Positions 17,379 through 26,309 of a DNA stretch of 60,075 bases are shown piece by piece. The notes beneath the pieces were generated by a model. The model had not been told where the DNA came from and made no database searches. It worked only from the letters and a program-made list of their open reading frames with translations. The stretch is taken from the NCBI GenBank assembly GCA_018268995.1, contig JAFDVL010000032.1:1-60075 (forward strand), in the 5' to 3' direction. Position 1 is the stretch's first letter; each line of letters starts with the position of its first letter. The position numbers were made by a program, and so were the translations under genes. The DNA comes from Acidobacteriota bacterium (lineage in GTDB: Bacteria > Acidobacteriota > Blastocatellia > RBC074).

Positions 17379-18413
17379 TCAACTTTCCTTCGGAGTTTCG
17401 GGCAGAATTTCGGGGTCTTGGTTTTTCAGGCTTTCGGCTAATTTCTCCAGATCGTCCTTGTTCTTGGCGAGCACGGAATAACTGAATTTCAACGCTTCCT
17501 TTTCGGCTTTGCTTAGCTTTTCAAATCGTAATTCCAAACGCTGAATGATGTTCAGCCAGGCCAGCAATTCAGCCGTCGCCGGATTTTTCTTCAGCCCTTT
17601 GTGGCGAATTGCCTGGAAATGACCCAGCGCTTGTTTGAGCATCGTTGGGTCAAATTTGTCTTTGCCAACGCGGCGTTCGACGATGTCCCGCAACCGCGTT
17701 CGATCAGGGAATTCAATGTGATAGAAAATACAGCGGCGCAGGAACGCATCCGGCAGATTTTTTTCTGAGTTGCTGGTCAGAATTACCAGCGGACGATCAG
17801 CGCGGCTGGCTTTAAATTCGCGACCTGTTTCGCGCACCTGAAACGAGAGGTTTTCGATTTCGTGCAAAATGTCATTGGGCAAATCACGTGGCGCTTTGTC
17901 CACCTCATCAATCAACACGACGGATCGTGAAGGGTTGCTTTCACGCAGTTCTTTGGGCAATAGAAATCGAATCTCACTGGCCGTGTTCGAGAGCAAAATT
18001 GCCCGACCGAGCGCTTCGTAAGAAATGTATTTTTCAGTATCCAGCAGCTTTGGTTCGGTGTTTGCCGATCCGTTCGATTGCGTCAGATGCGCATCGTGGA
18101 AATGGCGCAGCGCATCGTATTGATAGAACAGATCGCGTGCGGTGGCGGTTGTTTTGGTGTGAAAGACCAGTCGCGGCCAAGCCAATTCATATGCCACACT
18201 GCGCGCTAATTCAGTCTTGCCAGTTCCCGGCTCGCCTGTGAGCAACAGCGGCTGGCCTAAGGTGAGCGCAATATTGACCGCGTGCTTCAATCCATCATCA
18301 GCAATGTAATGCGCGGGGTGATGAAGCGGGTCATTTCGCTCAAATTCCGATAGCAGGGCTTCGCGTTCCGGCGTTTTGGTGCCGTCGCCTTTGTACATTT
18401 CAAACGTGGTCAT
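17379..18413 (-). CDS. MoxR-type AAA+ ATPase
   Basis: 344 residues counted from the ATG at 18413. That start overlaps the TGA of the TIR-iSTAND gene as ATGA and has GAGGAAC upstream; an in-frame start 13 codons earlier would lie deep in the previous gene. Walker A is G60-EPGTGKT, Walker B is VVLIDE (165-170), sensor 1 is TSN (213-215) and the arginine-finger stretch LRR is at 225-227. The helical lid follows to the end. MoxR ATPases remodel or load metal or ligand onto partner vWA proteins; the vWA gene is next in the operon. Cytoplasmic. Translationally coupled to the gene before it. Confidence 0.92.
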   Translation of the reverse strand: MTTFEMYKGDGTKTPEREALLSEFERNDPLHHPAHYIADDGLKHAVNIALTLGQPLLLTGEPGTGKTELARSVAYELAWPRLVFHTKTTATARDLFYQYDALRHFHDAHLTQSNGSANTEPKLLDTEKYISYEALGRAILLSNTASEIRFLLPKELRESNPSRSVVLIDEVDKAPRDLPNDILHEIENLSFQVRETGREFKASRADRPLVILTSNSEKNLPDAFLRRCIFYHIEFPDRTRLRDIVERRVGKDKFDPTMLKQALGHFQAIRHKGLKKNPATAELLAWLNIIQRLELRFEKLSKAEKEALKFSYSVLAKNKDDLEKLAESLKNQDPEILPETPKES

Positions 18414-19774
18414 AGTTCCTCGGCATATTTCTGACAAACTGCTGCCAGCCATTCTTCGACTTCATTCATGGGTAAATGTTGTCTTCCATGAAACAATTCA
18501 TCGCGAATTCTTTTTTCCAGCGAACGGTCGCGGCGTTTATACCCGCAATCGTCAGCCCACTGCATCACTTCTTCCACGCTTATTTCGGTGAGCTTTTCCA
18601 GCACCTGGGATTGAAAGCCTGAACCGGATAACGCCTTGCTGAATTGCGTGAGGTTTTCGCAGACCTGATCAACCCCGCGAGTTTTCCGAAACAGCCCCAA
18701 AAACTTTTGGGTCACCGGTTCATCCGGGTAGGTGATGTGCAGAAAGATGAGGAATTGCGGTTGCTGTGTTCGCGTTTGAACCTCAACCCAGAATTTCTGA
18801 TAGCGTGAAAGTAATTGTTGTGTGGCCGCATTCCAATGTCTGACGCTATGCTCAATAGCAATGACTGGCGGCAGGCATTTGGCCTCTTTGCATAATCGAG
18901 CAAAGATTCCCGGCCAGTCGGGCGAATCGCTCATATAAAATTCATCAATGTATTCGACAAAGAGCCGTTCAAATAATCCTTTGATCAGCCTTTCATACAG
19001 CTTCCCGATGCCCGTTTCATCCAAATTGTTTTCCGAACTTGGCAGCTCAATCGAGATGTTTTTCGGCTGGCATTCGATTAAGTCTGCCAATTCTGTTCGG
19101 CTTAACGTTTTGATTGCCGTATCAAGTTCAATGCGCCATAAACGTTCGACCAGACTGTCGGGGCAATCTTCTTCTCTGCCGTGGACAATATGAAATTGCA
19201 GTTTATTGCGAGAATTCTTAAACCACCGAAGGAAGGATTTATTGAAATCCATTTGCTGCGATTCGCGGTCGCATCGCAAATAATCAATCGCCGGATTGAC
19301 GCCCTGCCTGATTTGGAAGGGCTTGGGATAAGCAGTTGGTGAGATGTGCGAATAGATTTCCTTGACTAATTCTGCTAACGCGGCTTCCGCCTCATCCACG
19401 TCCAACAGGGATAAGCTGCGGCCTCCTTGCGGACGATGATGAATCGGCTCCAACCAACTTCCTGGCGGCAACGGGCAAGGGCGAACCAGGAGTGGGATTA
19501 GGCGAAAGGGCGATTGATTCTGTTGCTGACGTTCCAACAACCAGGTGAGTTCGGTTTGTCGAATATCCGGGTCGGCAAGGAACGGAGCTGAGATTAACAA
19601 CACCGCGACATTACATTGAGCAATGGCCTGCTGGATCGCCGTCGTTGTTTCTTCCCCAAGCCCAATCAGGCTTTTTTCCCAGCAATCAATCTGCAAGACG
19701 CGCAGTTGCGTGACCAAAGCCCTCTTCCAGACTTCATCTTCTGCGTGATAAGAAATGAAAACCTTGCCGGACAT
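18410..19774 (-). CDS. TIR domain fused to iSTAND-like domain
   Basis: 454 residues. Residues 1-140 form a TIR domain: KVFISYHAEDE at the N-terminus and QTELTWLL with Glu75 at the place of the catalytic glutamate of NADase-type TIRs. Residues about 158-440 show the pattern I associate with inactive STAND (iSTAND) modules: Y-L-R-C-D-R-E-S-Q-Q (165-174) and FHIVHGREED (194-203), without a Walker A motif. Kaur, Burroughs, Iyer and Aravind described iSTAND domains joined to TIR, CHAT and peptidase effectors in vWA-MoxR systems; this gene fits that role as the effector/sensor. Preceded by a second TIR gene 68 bp upstream and coupled to moxR by a 4-bp overlap. Confidence 0.82.
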   Translation of the reverse strand: MSGKVFISYHAEDEVWKRALVTQLRVLQIDCWEKSLIGLGEETTTAIQQAIAQCNVAVLLISAPFLADPDIRQTELTWLLERQQQNQSPFRLIPLLVRPCPLPPGSWLEPIHHRPQGGRSLSLLDVDEAEAALAELVKEIYSHISPTAYPKPFQIRQGVNPAIDYLRCDRESQQMDFNKSFLRWFKNSRNKLQFHIVHGREEDCPDSLVERLWRIELDTAIKTLSRTELADLIECQPKNISIELPSSENNLDETGIGKLYERLIKGLFERLFVEYIDEFYMSDSPDWPGIFARLCKEAKCLPPVIAIEHSVRHWNAATQQLLSRYQKFWVEVQTRTQQPQFLIFLHITYPDEPVTQKFLGLFRKTRGVDQVCENLTQFSKALSGSGFQSQVLEKLTEISVEEVMQWADDCGYKRRDRSLEKRIRDELFHGRQHLPMNEVEEWLAAVCQKYAEEL

Positions 19775-19842
19775 AATTCAATTTGGGGATGCGCTTGTGG
19801 ACAATGCTACGTCATCTGCCAACCGTTTCGTTTTACGGCAGA

Positions 19843-20289
19843 TTACTTGGTTGTTAACTGATAAATTTCCATAGCAAATGCGGCCAGTGCTTCTTCTGCT
19901 GCCGCTTCGCCCATTGAGGAAAGCGGTTTGCCATCTCTGGGCCGCAAATTGATTTTCTTCAGCCATTCTACTGTTTGCCAGGGACAAGGCTTAATGACAA
20001 GGGGGATGAGTCGTCGCAGTTTGCCCGCATCGCGTAACGCCAGAAGGCGAGGGATTTCTTCGGTGCGAATAAATTCTGAAGTCAGCGAATTCGCCGATAC
20101 TAAAAACACAGCCAGTCCGCCCTTTTCCATGGCCTGCGTGATGGCCGAATACCAATCTTCACCCGCGCCGATGCGGCGGTCGTCCCAGGTTTCCAAATGT
20201 CCTTCCAGGGCGAGCACCTGAAGCTGCGTCACAAGGCGATCCTTCCAGTCTTCGTCCTTATGACTGTAGCTGATGAAAATGGTCTCCAT
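19843..20289 (-). CDS. Stand-alone TIR domain protein
   Basis: 148 residues, a single TIR domain with nothing attached. FISYSHKDEDWKDRLVTQL is the betaA/alphaA signature, WDDRRIGAGEDW the BB-loop region, and FIRTEEIPRLL carries Glu77/Glu78 where the catalytic glutamate of NAD-cleaving TIRs falls. It is a paralogue of the TIR half of the next gene. GAGGAAC stands upstream of the ATG. First gene of the operon TIR, TIR-iSTAND, MoxR, vWA. Likely either a second effector or an adaptor binding the fused TIR (inference). Confidence 0.85.
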   Translation of the reverse strand: METIFISYSHKDEDWKDRLVTQLQVLALEGHLETWDDRRIGAGEDWYSAITQAMEKGGLAVFLVSANSLTSEFIRTEEIPRLLALRDAGKLRRLIPLVIKPCPWQTVEWLKKINLRPRDGKPLSSMGEAAAEEALAAFAMEIYQLTTK

Positions 20290-20401
20290 AAAATAAAGTT
20301 CCTCGCAGATAGAAAACAGCTAGCAAACGCTACGCCCGCCGCTTATCCAATGGCATCTGATCCGGTCTCCTGCGCTGTGTCCGATAAAAAACTGCGGCTG
20401 A

Positions 20402-20422
20402 TTCTCTCGTGAAACGAGAGAA
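20402..20422. promoter_or_regulatory. Perfect dyad upstream of the TIR operon
   Basis: TTCTCTCGT and ACGAGAGAA are 9-bp perfect arms around a 3-nt centre. It lies in the 220-bp gap between the end of rpiB and the start of the TIR operon, 113 bp before the first ATG. It could be an operator or a short rpiB terminator; on the minus strand a TTTTTT run appears about 10 nt beyond it. Confidence 0.4.
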
Positions 20423-20509
20423 GTATAAGCTTGCTGGGAAGCTGAAACAAGTATTTACTACGGAAGGGATTTTGATTTATCGGCAGGGTCTCAGCCCCGG
20501 TGAGAATGG

Positions 20510-20944
20510 TCAGGACAATTCATCAATCAGTTCAATTCTGCGCTGATGCCGACCGCCTTCAAACGGAGTTTCCAACCAAACTTTGACAATTTCCAAGGCG
20601 AGTTCTTCAGAAATCATTCGCTGCCCAATCGAAATGACATTCGCATTATTATGCTGTCGCCCCAGTCGCGCGGTCTCGACGCTCCAACATAAAACACAAC
20701 GAACCCCTTTGACCCGATTGGCTGTGATGGCTTCACCATTTCCTGAACCGCCCAGCACAATGCCGCGCTCAACCCCAGCTTGGGCGACAGCTTCAGCCAC
20801 AGGATGAATATAAACGGGATAATCAACAGGTTCTTCTGAGTCTGTGCCGTAGTCTATGACTTCGTGTCCGGCCTGAAGTAGGAAGAATTTGATTTTCTCT
20901 TTATATTTGAATCCTGCGTGGTCTGAGCCAATTCCAATTTTCAT
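20510..20944 (-). CDS. rpiB: Ribose 5-phosphate isomerase B
   Basis: 144 residues, the normal RpiB length. Interconverts ribose 5-phosphate and ribulose 5-phosphate in the pentose phosphate pathway, cytoplasmic. Seen: GSDHAG near the N-terminus (Asp8-His9), GGSGNGE with Glu71, RQHNN with His98 and EGGRHQRR near the end. The position of the catalytic cysteine of the E. coli enzyme is a glycine and Glu71 takes over as base, as in the mycobacterial RpiB type. The gene before it on this strand ends 30 bp upstream, so the two may be cotranscribed. The start ATG has only a weak ribosome site. Confidence 0.95.
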   Translation of the reverse strand: MKIGIGSDHAGFKYKEKIKFFLLQAGHEVIDYGTDSEEPVDYPVYIHPVAEAVAQAGVERGIVLGGSGNGEAITANRVKGVRCVLCWSVETARLGRQHNNANVISIGQRMISEELALEIVKVWLETPFEGGRHQRRIELIDELS

Positions 20945-20974
20945 GTTTAGTAACCCGTGCTTGATTTTGATGTG

Positions 20975-21814
20975 TCAGGTGATACTTGATTGGAACTTAT
21001 CGAAGTAATTCCGTAGACATCTCCCAATTTCATGGATTCCCAGGCGATTAGGGCGGTGCCAGTTTGTGAAGGGGGCACGCCTAACGAAGACCATCCCTTC
21101 TTTGATCTGTGGGAGTCTAACGAATGCCAAAATTTCTTTTTCAAATCTTTTGGCGCTTCGTCCATATTGAGGCTTATATTGCGTTATCGGCACAACTATC
21201 CCTGTTGATGAAATGTTGAGTGCTCTGAGAGTTTCAAGCTCACAGTCTGCACCAAGTGCTAGTACCGCAGTCGGACGATATTTGTCAAAGGCCCATAATA
21301 GACGTTCTACAAACAGCTTGCGTATTTTCATTTGTGCATTTGCGGGAAGGTTTATGAAAGAAGTGTGAGATCGTGCATGCATTGGAATAAGAGGCACTTC
21401 AACGTAAGAGCTAGCCAGGGTTTGCCAGGAAATAGCTGAATTATCGTACTGAGTGTGACACCACCCGCTTACAAGTGCATGGATGTCTCCCCAGTAATGC
21501 GTACTTGTCTTGTTGGCTGCTAATAAGTTGGGGAAAACTTTGAAGTAATCAAGCTGCCAGGTAATTACACGTGAATCTGCCCCAATATCTGAAACGCTCA
21601 AGTAATCCAATTGTTGGGAGTAGGTTTTAGGATCAAGTAAGGGTTCCAAACTGATTACTATGAGACGAGGTTGATCCATAGATACAGCTGCCCCACCAAT
21701 ACAGAGCATAGGTGGGCAATCATTTGCAAACTGCTCTTGTGGCAGATCAAGATAGAGGTGCTCTCCCTTAATGTTCTGCCAAGCTTGAAACTCGCGTAGA
21801 ATGATTTCTTTCAT
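20975..21814 (-). CDS. Unrecognised protein, possibly uracil-DNA-glycosylase-like fold
   Basis: 279 residues, no signal peptide or membrane segment. I do not recognise a firm family. Features that recall the UDG superfamily: a strand ending in a small loop near the N-terminus (LIVISLEPLLDP, about 51-62), a central VPLIPMHARSH segment, a strand plus loop in the middle (YRPTAVLALGADC) and a C-terminal FVRRAPFTNWHRP with a histidine. This is a weak match by pattern only. Its upstream region (21815-21951) separates it from the divergent TPR/FG-GAP gene. Being next to rpiB and the TIR operon on the same strand, it could be an accessory of either. Confidence 0.6.
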   Translation of the reverse strand: MKEIILREFQAWQNIKGEHLYLDLPQEQFANDCPPMLCIGGAAVSMDQPRLIVISLEPLLDPKTYSQQLDYLSVSDIGADSRVITWQLDYFKVFPNLLAANKTSTHYWGDIHALVSGWCHTQYDNSAISWQTLASSYVEVPLIPMHARSHTSFINLPANAQMKIRKLFVERLLWAFDKYRPTAVLALGADCELETLRALNISSTGIVVPITQYKPQYGRSAKRFEKEILAFVRLPQIKEGMVFVRRAPFTNWHRPNRLGIHEIGRCLRNYFDKFQSSIT

Positions 21815-21951
21815 TTTGTGCCTCTTATATCTTAAGACAATGCCAATAATGTACGCGAATTTGGTGAATTTTGATATTTTTCTGAGAGGGTTGGTGCTGC
21901 CTGTTGGCTAACTTCCCCAGAATTGATGAGAGAAAAGGAGAAACGTAAGCG

Positions 21952-23613
21952 ATGAAGAAAATCTGTTTTTGTCTTGCAGTGTTGCTTGTCTCGATTGTGT
22001 TGCAAGCACAACCCGGTCCGCCTGCTGAGGTGACCAGGGCCAATCAAATGTTTCAGGCAGGGGATTACGATGGGGCGATCAAAACACTTGAGGATTTCAC
22101 GCAGCGTAACCCTGCTACCACCTTCGGCTGGCTCTTGTTGGGGAATGCGTATCGGCAAAAAGGGATTCTTGATAAGGCATTGGAACTGTATCTGAAAGCT
22201 GCGACCTTTCGGCCCAGTCGTTGGCAGGGGACATTGAATGCCGCAGTGATTTATACGCTGAAAGGCGACAAAGACAGGGCTTTTGCGTTGTTACAATCGG
22301 TGCGCGACAGCGGCAGCTTCGATATGGATTTGGTACAGTCGAATGCTGATCTGGCGAGCTTGCAGAACGATCCGCGCTTTGCCCGATTGCTGCCGAAGCC
22401 AGAAGATTTTGCGAATCCATTTGTGGAGAAGGTCAAAATTTTGCACGAATGGAAAGGCGAAAACAAAAACGACCAATTCGGCTGGGTTGCGCGCGCAATC
22501 GGCGATGTGGATGGTGACAAGGTCAATGACTTCGTTACGTCCGCCCCAACGCTTCAGATCAATCAACAAGCAGCCGGTCGCATTTATATTTACTCTGGCA
22601 AAAGTGGCAAACTGCTATGGCAACAAACAGGCCAAGGCCGTGACAATCTCGGCATGGTGATTGAAGCCGCAGGCGACGTAAATCATGACGCAATCCCCGA
22701 TGTCATTGCTGGTGCGCCGGGTGCCAACAAGGTTTTCGTTTATTCCGGCAGAGATGGCAAGGTGTTGTTGCCACTGACAGGGAAGGATGCGAATGAAGCC
22801 TTTGGCAGCAGTGTCAATCGCGCGGGCGATCAAAACGATGACGGGTATGATGATGTGTTAGTGGGAGCGCCCGGCAATGCGCAAGCCATCGGTAAAGTAT
22901 ATGTGTTTTCCGGTAAAGATGGTTCGCTACTCTTTACTTTTGACGGCGAACGCATAGGGGATGGCTTTGGCAGTACCGTGGCAGGATACAAAAAGATGAA
23001 AACGACTTTGCTCAGTATTGGTGCCCCGACAGCAGGGCCGCGTAATACGGGCAAAGTCTATGTCTACAGCGAACTAGCCAAAACACCGAAGTTTACGATT
23101 GAATCCGATGAAACAGGGGCGCGGCTGGGCATGATGTTTCTGTCTGTGGTTGGTGATGTGAACAAAGACAAAGTGCCGGATATTTATGCTTCTGATTGGG
23201 CCAATAATGCGAACGGGCCTTCAACCGGAAGAATCTATGTGCATTCAGGAGCTGATGGGAAACGGCTTTATACGTTGACTGGCGAGACGGCTGGCGATGG
23301 CTTTGGCATTGGCTCTGCCGATGTTGGCGATGTCAACAAAGATGGCTATGACGACTTGCTGATTGGTGCCTGGCAACAAGCCAGTGCTGCACCTTCAGGC
23401 GGACGCGTTTATCTTTACTCCGGCAAGGATGGAAGTTTATTGCAAACGATTACTTGTCGCACACCGGGAGACACCTTCGGTTTTGATGCGACGGGCATTG
23501 GCGATGTGGATGGCGATGGCGTGATTGATTTTCTGATCACTTCGGCGTGGAGCGGAATCAAAGGCTTTCATTCCGGGCGCGTATTTGTCATTGCGGGCAA
23601 GGCGATAAAATAA
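21952..23613 (+). CDS. Secreted TPR plus FG-GAP (integrin-like propeller) protein
   Basis: 553 residues. Signal peptide MKKICFCLAVLLVSIVLQAQ, then two to three TPR motifs (about 28-110, ANQMFQAGDYDGAIKTLEDF, GNAYRQKGILDKALELY), then six or seven FG-GAP/VCBS blades to the end. Each blade has a calcium-loop DxDxDxxxD form (GDVDGDKVNDFV, GDVNHDAIPDVI, GDQNDDGYDDVL, GDVNKDKVPDIY, GDVNKDGYDDLL, GDVDGDGVIDFL). Such propellers are usually extracellular and bind calcium; the role here is unknown. GGAGAAACGTAAGCG precedes the ATG. It ends at a convergent hairpin terminator. Confidence 0.88.
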   Translation: MKKICFCLAVLLVSIVLQAQPGPPAEVTRANQMFQAGDYDGAIKTLEDFTQRNPATTFGWLLLGNAYRQKGILDKALELYLKAATFRPSRWQGTLNAAVIYTLKGDKDRAFALLQSVRDSGSFDMDLVQSNADLASLQNDPRFARLLPKPEDFANPFVEKVKILHEWKGENKNDQFGWVARAIGDVDGDKVNDFVTSAPTLQINQQAAGRIYIYSGKSGKLLWQQTGQGRDNLGMVIEAAGDVNHDAIPDVIAGAPGANKVFVYSGRDGKVLLPLTGKDANEAFGSSVNRAGDQNDDGYDDVLVGAPGNAQAIGKVYVFSGKDGSLLFTFDGERIGDGFGSTVAGYKKMKTTLLSIGAPTAGPRNTGKVYVYSELAKTPKFTIESDETGARLGMMFLSVVGDVNKDKVPDIYASDWANNANGPSTGRIYVHSGADGKRLYTLTGETAGDGFGIGSADVGDVNKDGYDDLLIGAWQQASAAPSGGRVYLYSGKDGSLLQTITCRTPGDTFGFDATGIGDVDGDGVIDFLITSAWSGIKGFHSGRVFVIAGKAIK

Positions 23614-23617
23614 ATGC

Positions 23618-23663
23618 TTGTAGCCAGAGGGTAGAGAATTGATTCCTGCCCCTCTGGCTACAA
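23618..23663. terminator. Bidirectional terminator hairpin
   Basis: Perfect 14-bp arms TTGTAGCCAGAGGG / CCCTCTGGCTACAA around an 18-nt loop, in the 67-bp gap between convergent genes. TGTTTT follows on the plus strand and TTATTTTA on the minus strand, so it can serve both. Confidence 0.75.
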
Positions 23664-23680
23664 CGCTGTTTTCAACTGAA

Positions 23681-25981
23681 TCATTTCAAATCCGAAATCA
23701 GGATCACGTCGTTTACTGGTAAGCCGCGCTCTACGGCTAACATTTTGCCATTGCGTGACCAGGCATAGCGAAAAATCCAATCGGTCTTAAAGCTGGTGAT
23801 CGGTTGTGCGTCAGGCCCGTCCAACGAATACTTGTAAATGTTGGAGGTATTGTTGACAGTTCCGGCCAACGTGAAAGCACGGCTATCGTGCATCCATCGC
23901 ATGTGTGACCATCGCTGAAAGGGGATGTTTTCGACGGTCTTAATCGGTTGGCCTCCATTGGCGGGAATAACGACGATTTTTTTGACTCCTGTTCCGGGGG
24001 TAAAGGTAATACACGCCAGCCATTTTCCATCGGGTGAATATTCGGCGCGAATGTGATTCGCTTCGGTGATTTGTACCGGGGAACCGCCGTCAATGGGGAC
24101 TTTGAAGATTGCCTGACTGTTGCCATCATAGGCGGTGTACGCCACCCATTGCCCATCAGCCGAAATTGTCGGCGTAATCTCACCCATTCCATTGGTCAAT
24201 TGCTTAACGTTGCTGCCATCTGTGTCCATTCGCATAATGTGTGGTGTACGGCCCTGAAAATTGACGTACACGATGTACCGATCATCGGGGGAAACGATGG
24301 GCGTCATATCCTTATCCTGACTGGTAGACAATTGTTTCTGGTTCCTGCCGTCCTGATCCATGATCCAGATGTCAGCATTTCCACTGGCATTTGATCCGTA
24401 CACAATTCGGCCATCCTGAGTCCAGTCCAAGCCGAGAAACTCGCTGTAGTTTTCGCCAAAGCCTGCTGTGATGGGGATCGAGTTTTTCTCATCGCCATTG
24501 GGCATGACCCAAAGGCGAGACACCTGTGCTGCCTGCACCGTCGCAATGGTTCCGGTTTTCGCAGCAACACTGACGCCTTTGTACGAATTGACGTCATTGG
24601 TGACGCGATTGGCTTCGCCGCTGGGATAGGCAATATGCCAGATCTGATCGGAAACTGTAGATGTGCCTTGATCCCAGGCATTCGCGACAATGCCGCGCAT
24701 ATCTGGTAGCCACGTCACTTGTCCCACCCAATGCCACTTTTGGGTTGTGATGGGCTTCATCGTCCGCTCGTTCACATTCACAGCCAACACATCAAAGTAT
24801 CGAGTGCCGTTCTCTGTTTGTTCGCGGAGCGCGGAACAGGCGATGATTTTTCCATCTGGCGACCACGATGGTGCATAGAAATTTCCCCCGTCCATCGAAA
24901 AGTTCGCCGGGGATTTTCTGGTTACCAAGACAAGCTGATTCGATCCTTCGGCATTTGCCGTGATGAGACTGGTTTCTTTGTTCTCGATGTTATAGCGGAA
25001 GAACGCAAATGTTTTTCCATCCGGTGCAAACGTGACGGGACTATCAACATCCTCGATGAGTTTGCGTGGCGTTCCGCCCAGCGCCGGAATTTGATAGAGC
25101 GCCCCAATATTTCCCTGATAAGTGACGTAATACAGATACGTTCCATCAGGTGAGTAGGTCGGGCTCAGATAGCGAACCGGTGCCGGGGACACAATTTGCA
25201 TCGAACTGGTGGTGCTGGTCTGCCGCAACCACAAACTCTGATTAGGAACATCTTGCAGCACATGTACGACATATTTGCCATCTGGCGAAATTGTCGCCAG
25301 CGGAATTCTGCCGTCGGTCGTGAGTTTATTAATCGTCATTCGCTGGAACGGCGAGGTGACTTTATTGATCAAGGCTTCTCGTTTATTCCACAAATAAATC
25401 CCGAACGCGACAATCGCTACCGAACAACAGGTGACCACCGCCACGCCGATTTTTTTCCGGGTCTGCGAAAAGGGAGGGCTGATCGAAAGCGCAGTTGTTT
25501 TTTGAGGCAGCTGTTCCAGCGGGTTCAGAATCAGTGACTCTGCAAATGGCTCAGGGTTTGATTCTGGCTCCTGATCGGTAATCTCTTCCTCAATCAGAAT
25601 GCGCGTGTTGGTGCGTTCGTGGATCAGGATGTCTTCCACCTGAGACTGCGTCATTTTGACATCGGCAGTGAAGCGGTAGCCGCGTCGAGGAATCGTCTCA
25701 ATGTATCCCTGACCCTCGCCATTTTCGTTGAGGGCTTTTCGTAATTGTGAGACATAGGTGGTCAGATTACTTTCTTCGACGCAGGTGTCGGGCCAGAGGA
25801 TTTTTAGTAGCTCATCTTTTTCCATGACCCGCCCCTGGTTTTCTACCAGCACTAACAAAGTGTCTAAAACTTTAGGGGCCAGCGGAATCGCTTTTCCTTC
25901 GCAAGTCAGTATTCTTTCGGCGGGATCAAGTCGGTAGGGGCCGAATTCGTATAAGTGACTGACTTGTTTACGCATAACCAT
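23681..25981 (-). CDS. Winged-helix regulator with membrane segment and TolB-like propeller (second)
   Basis: 766 residues. Same plan as the gene at 8086: winged helix (about 10-108, AIPLAPKVLDTLLVLVENQG, IETIPRRGYRFTADV), one membrane segment (about 178-197) and PD40 blades (ISPDGKYVVHV, YSPDGTYLYYV, WSPDGKIIACS, DQDGRNQKQLS, DTDGSNVKQLT) to the C-terminus, which ends VERGLPVNDVILISDLK much as the paralogue ends. Start supported by AAGGAG 8 nt upstream of the ATG. Likely a one-component sensor whose DNA-binding head is in the cytoplasm. No receptor gene is adjacent, unlike its paralogue. Confidence 0.88.
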   Translation of the reverse strand: MVMRKQVSHLYEFGPYRLDPAERILTCEGKAIPLAPKVLDTLLVLVENQGRVMEKDELLKILWPDTCVEESNLTTYVSQLRKALNENGEGQGYIETIPRRGYRFTADVKMTQSQVEDILIHERTNTRILIEEEITDQEPESNPEPFAESLILNPLEQLPQKTTALSISPPFSQTRKKIGVAVVTCCSVAIVAFGIYLWNKREALINKVTSPFQRMTINKLTTDGRIPLATISPDGKYVVHVLQDVPNQSLWLRQTSTTSSMQIVSPAPVRYLSPTYSPDGTYLYYVTYQGNIGALYQIPALGGTPRKLIEDVDSPVTFAPDGKTFAFFRYNIENKETSLITANAEGSNQLVLVTRKSPANFSMDGGNFYAPSWSPDGKIIACSALREQTENGTRYFDVLAVNVNERTMKPITTQKWHWVGQVTWLPDMRGIVANAWDQGTSTVSDQIWHIAYPSGEANRVTNDVNSYKGVSVAAKTGTIATVQAAQVSRLWVMPNGDEKNSIPITAGFGENYSEFLGLDWTQDGRIVYGSNASGNADIWIMDQDGRNQKQLSTSQDKDMTPIVSPDDRYIVYVNFQGRTPHIMRMDTDGSNVKQLTNGMGEITPTISADGQWVAYTAYDGNSQAIFKVPIDGGSPVQITEANHIRAEYSPDGKWLACITFTPGTGVKKIVVIPANGGQPIKTVENIPFQRWSHMRWMHDSRAFTLAGTVNNTSNIYKYSLDGPDAQPITSFKTDWIFRYAWSRNGKMLAVERGLPVNDVILISDLK

Positions 25982-26217
25982 CTTCAGAACTCCTTCAGAA
26001 AAAATAAATCCACTCTTTAGGCGATCTTCAGGACAAGAGGTAAACCGTCCCAGTAATCTTCTGGTGTAGCGTAATCAGGTTGCTGAGCAAAAGTTGAAGT
26101 CTGATAACTGAAACGGGATTTTAACTTGAAACTCTTCAGAATGGTAACGCTCCAGCGTGTCTGTGAGTTCTTGGATTTCTTTTTTTGATTTCTGACGTTT
26201 TCACAGACCTTGGATCG

Positions 26218-26270
26218 GAGAGCACTTTTACAGGGGACGTTGCCGCTACCAAACTTGTGAAAGTGCTCTC
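26218..26270. promoter_or_regulatory. Leader hairpin before the HTH gene pair
   Basis: GAGAGCACTTTTACA (26218-26232) and TGTGAAAGTGCTCTC (26256-26270) pair at 14 of 15 positions. It lies 39 bases before the ATG at 26310 within a 328-bp gap that has no gene. It may be an operator or an attenuating structure in the leader. Confidence 0.4.
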
Positions 26271-26309
26271 TTCCTTCTGCCCCCTCAGGTGTATCAGAAC
26301 AGGCTGACG

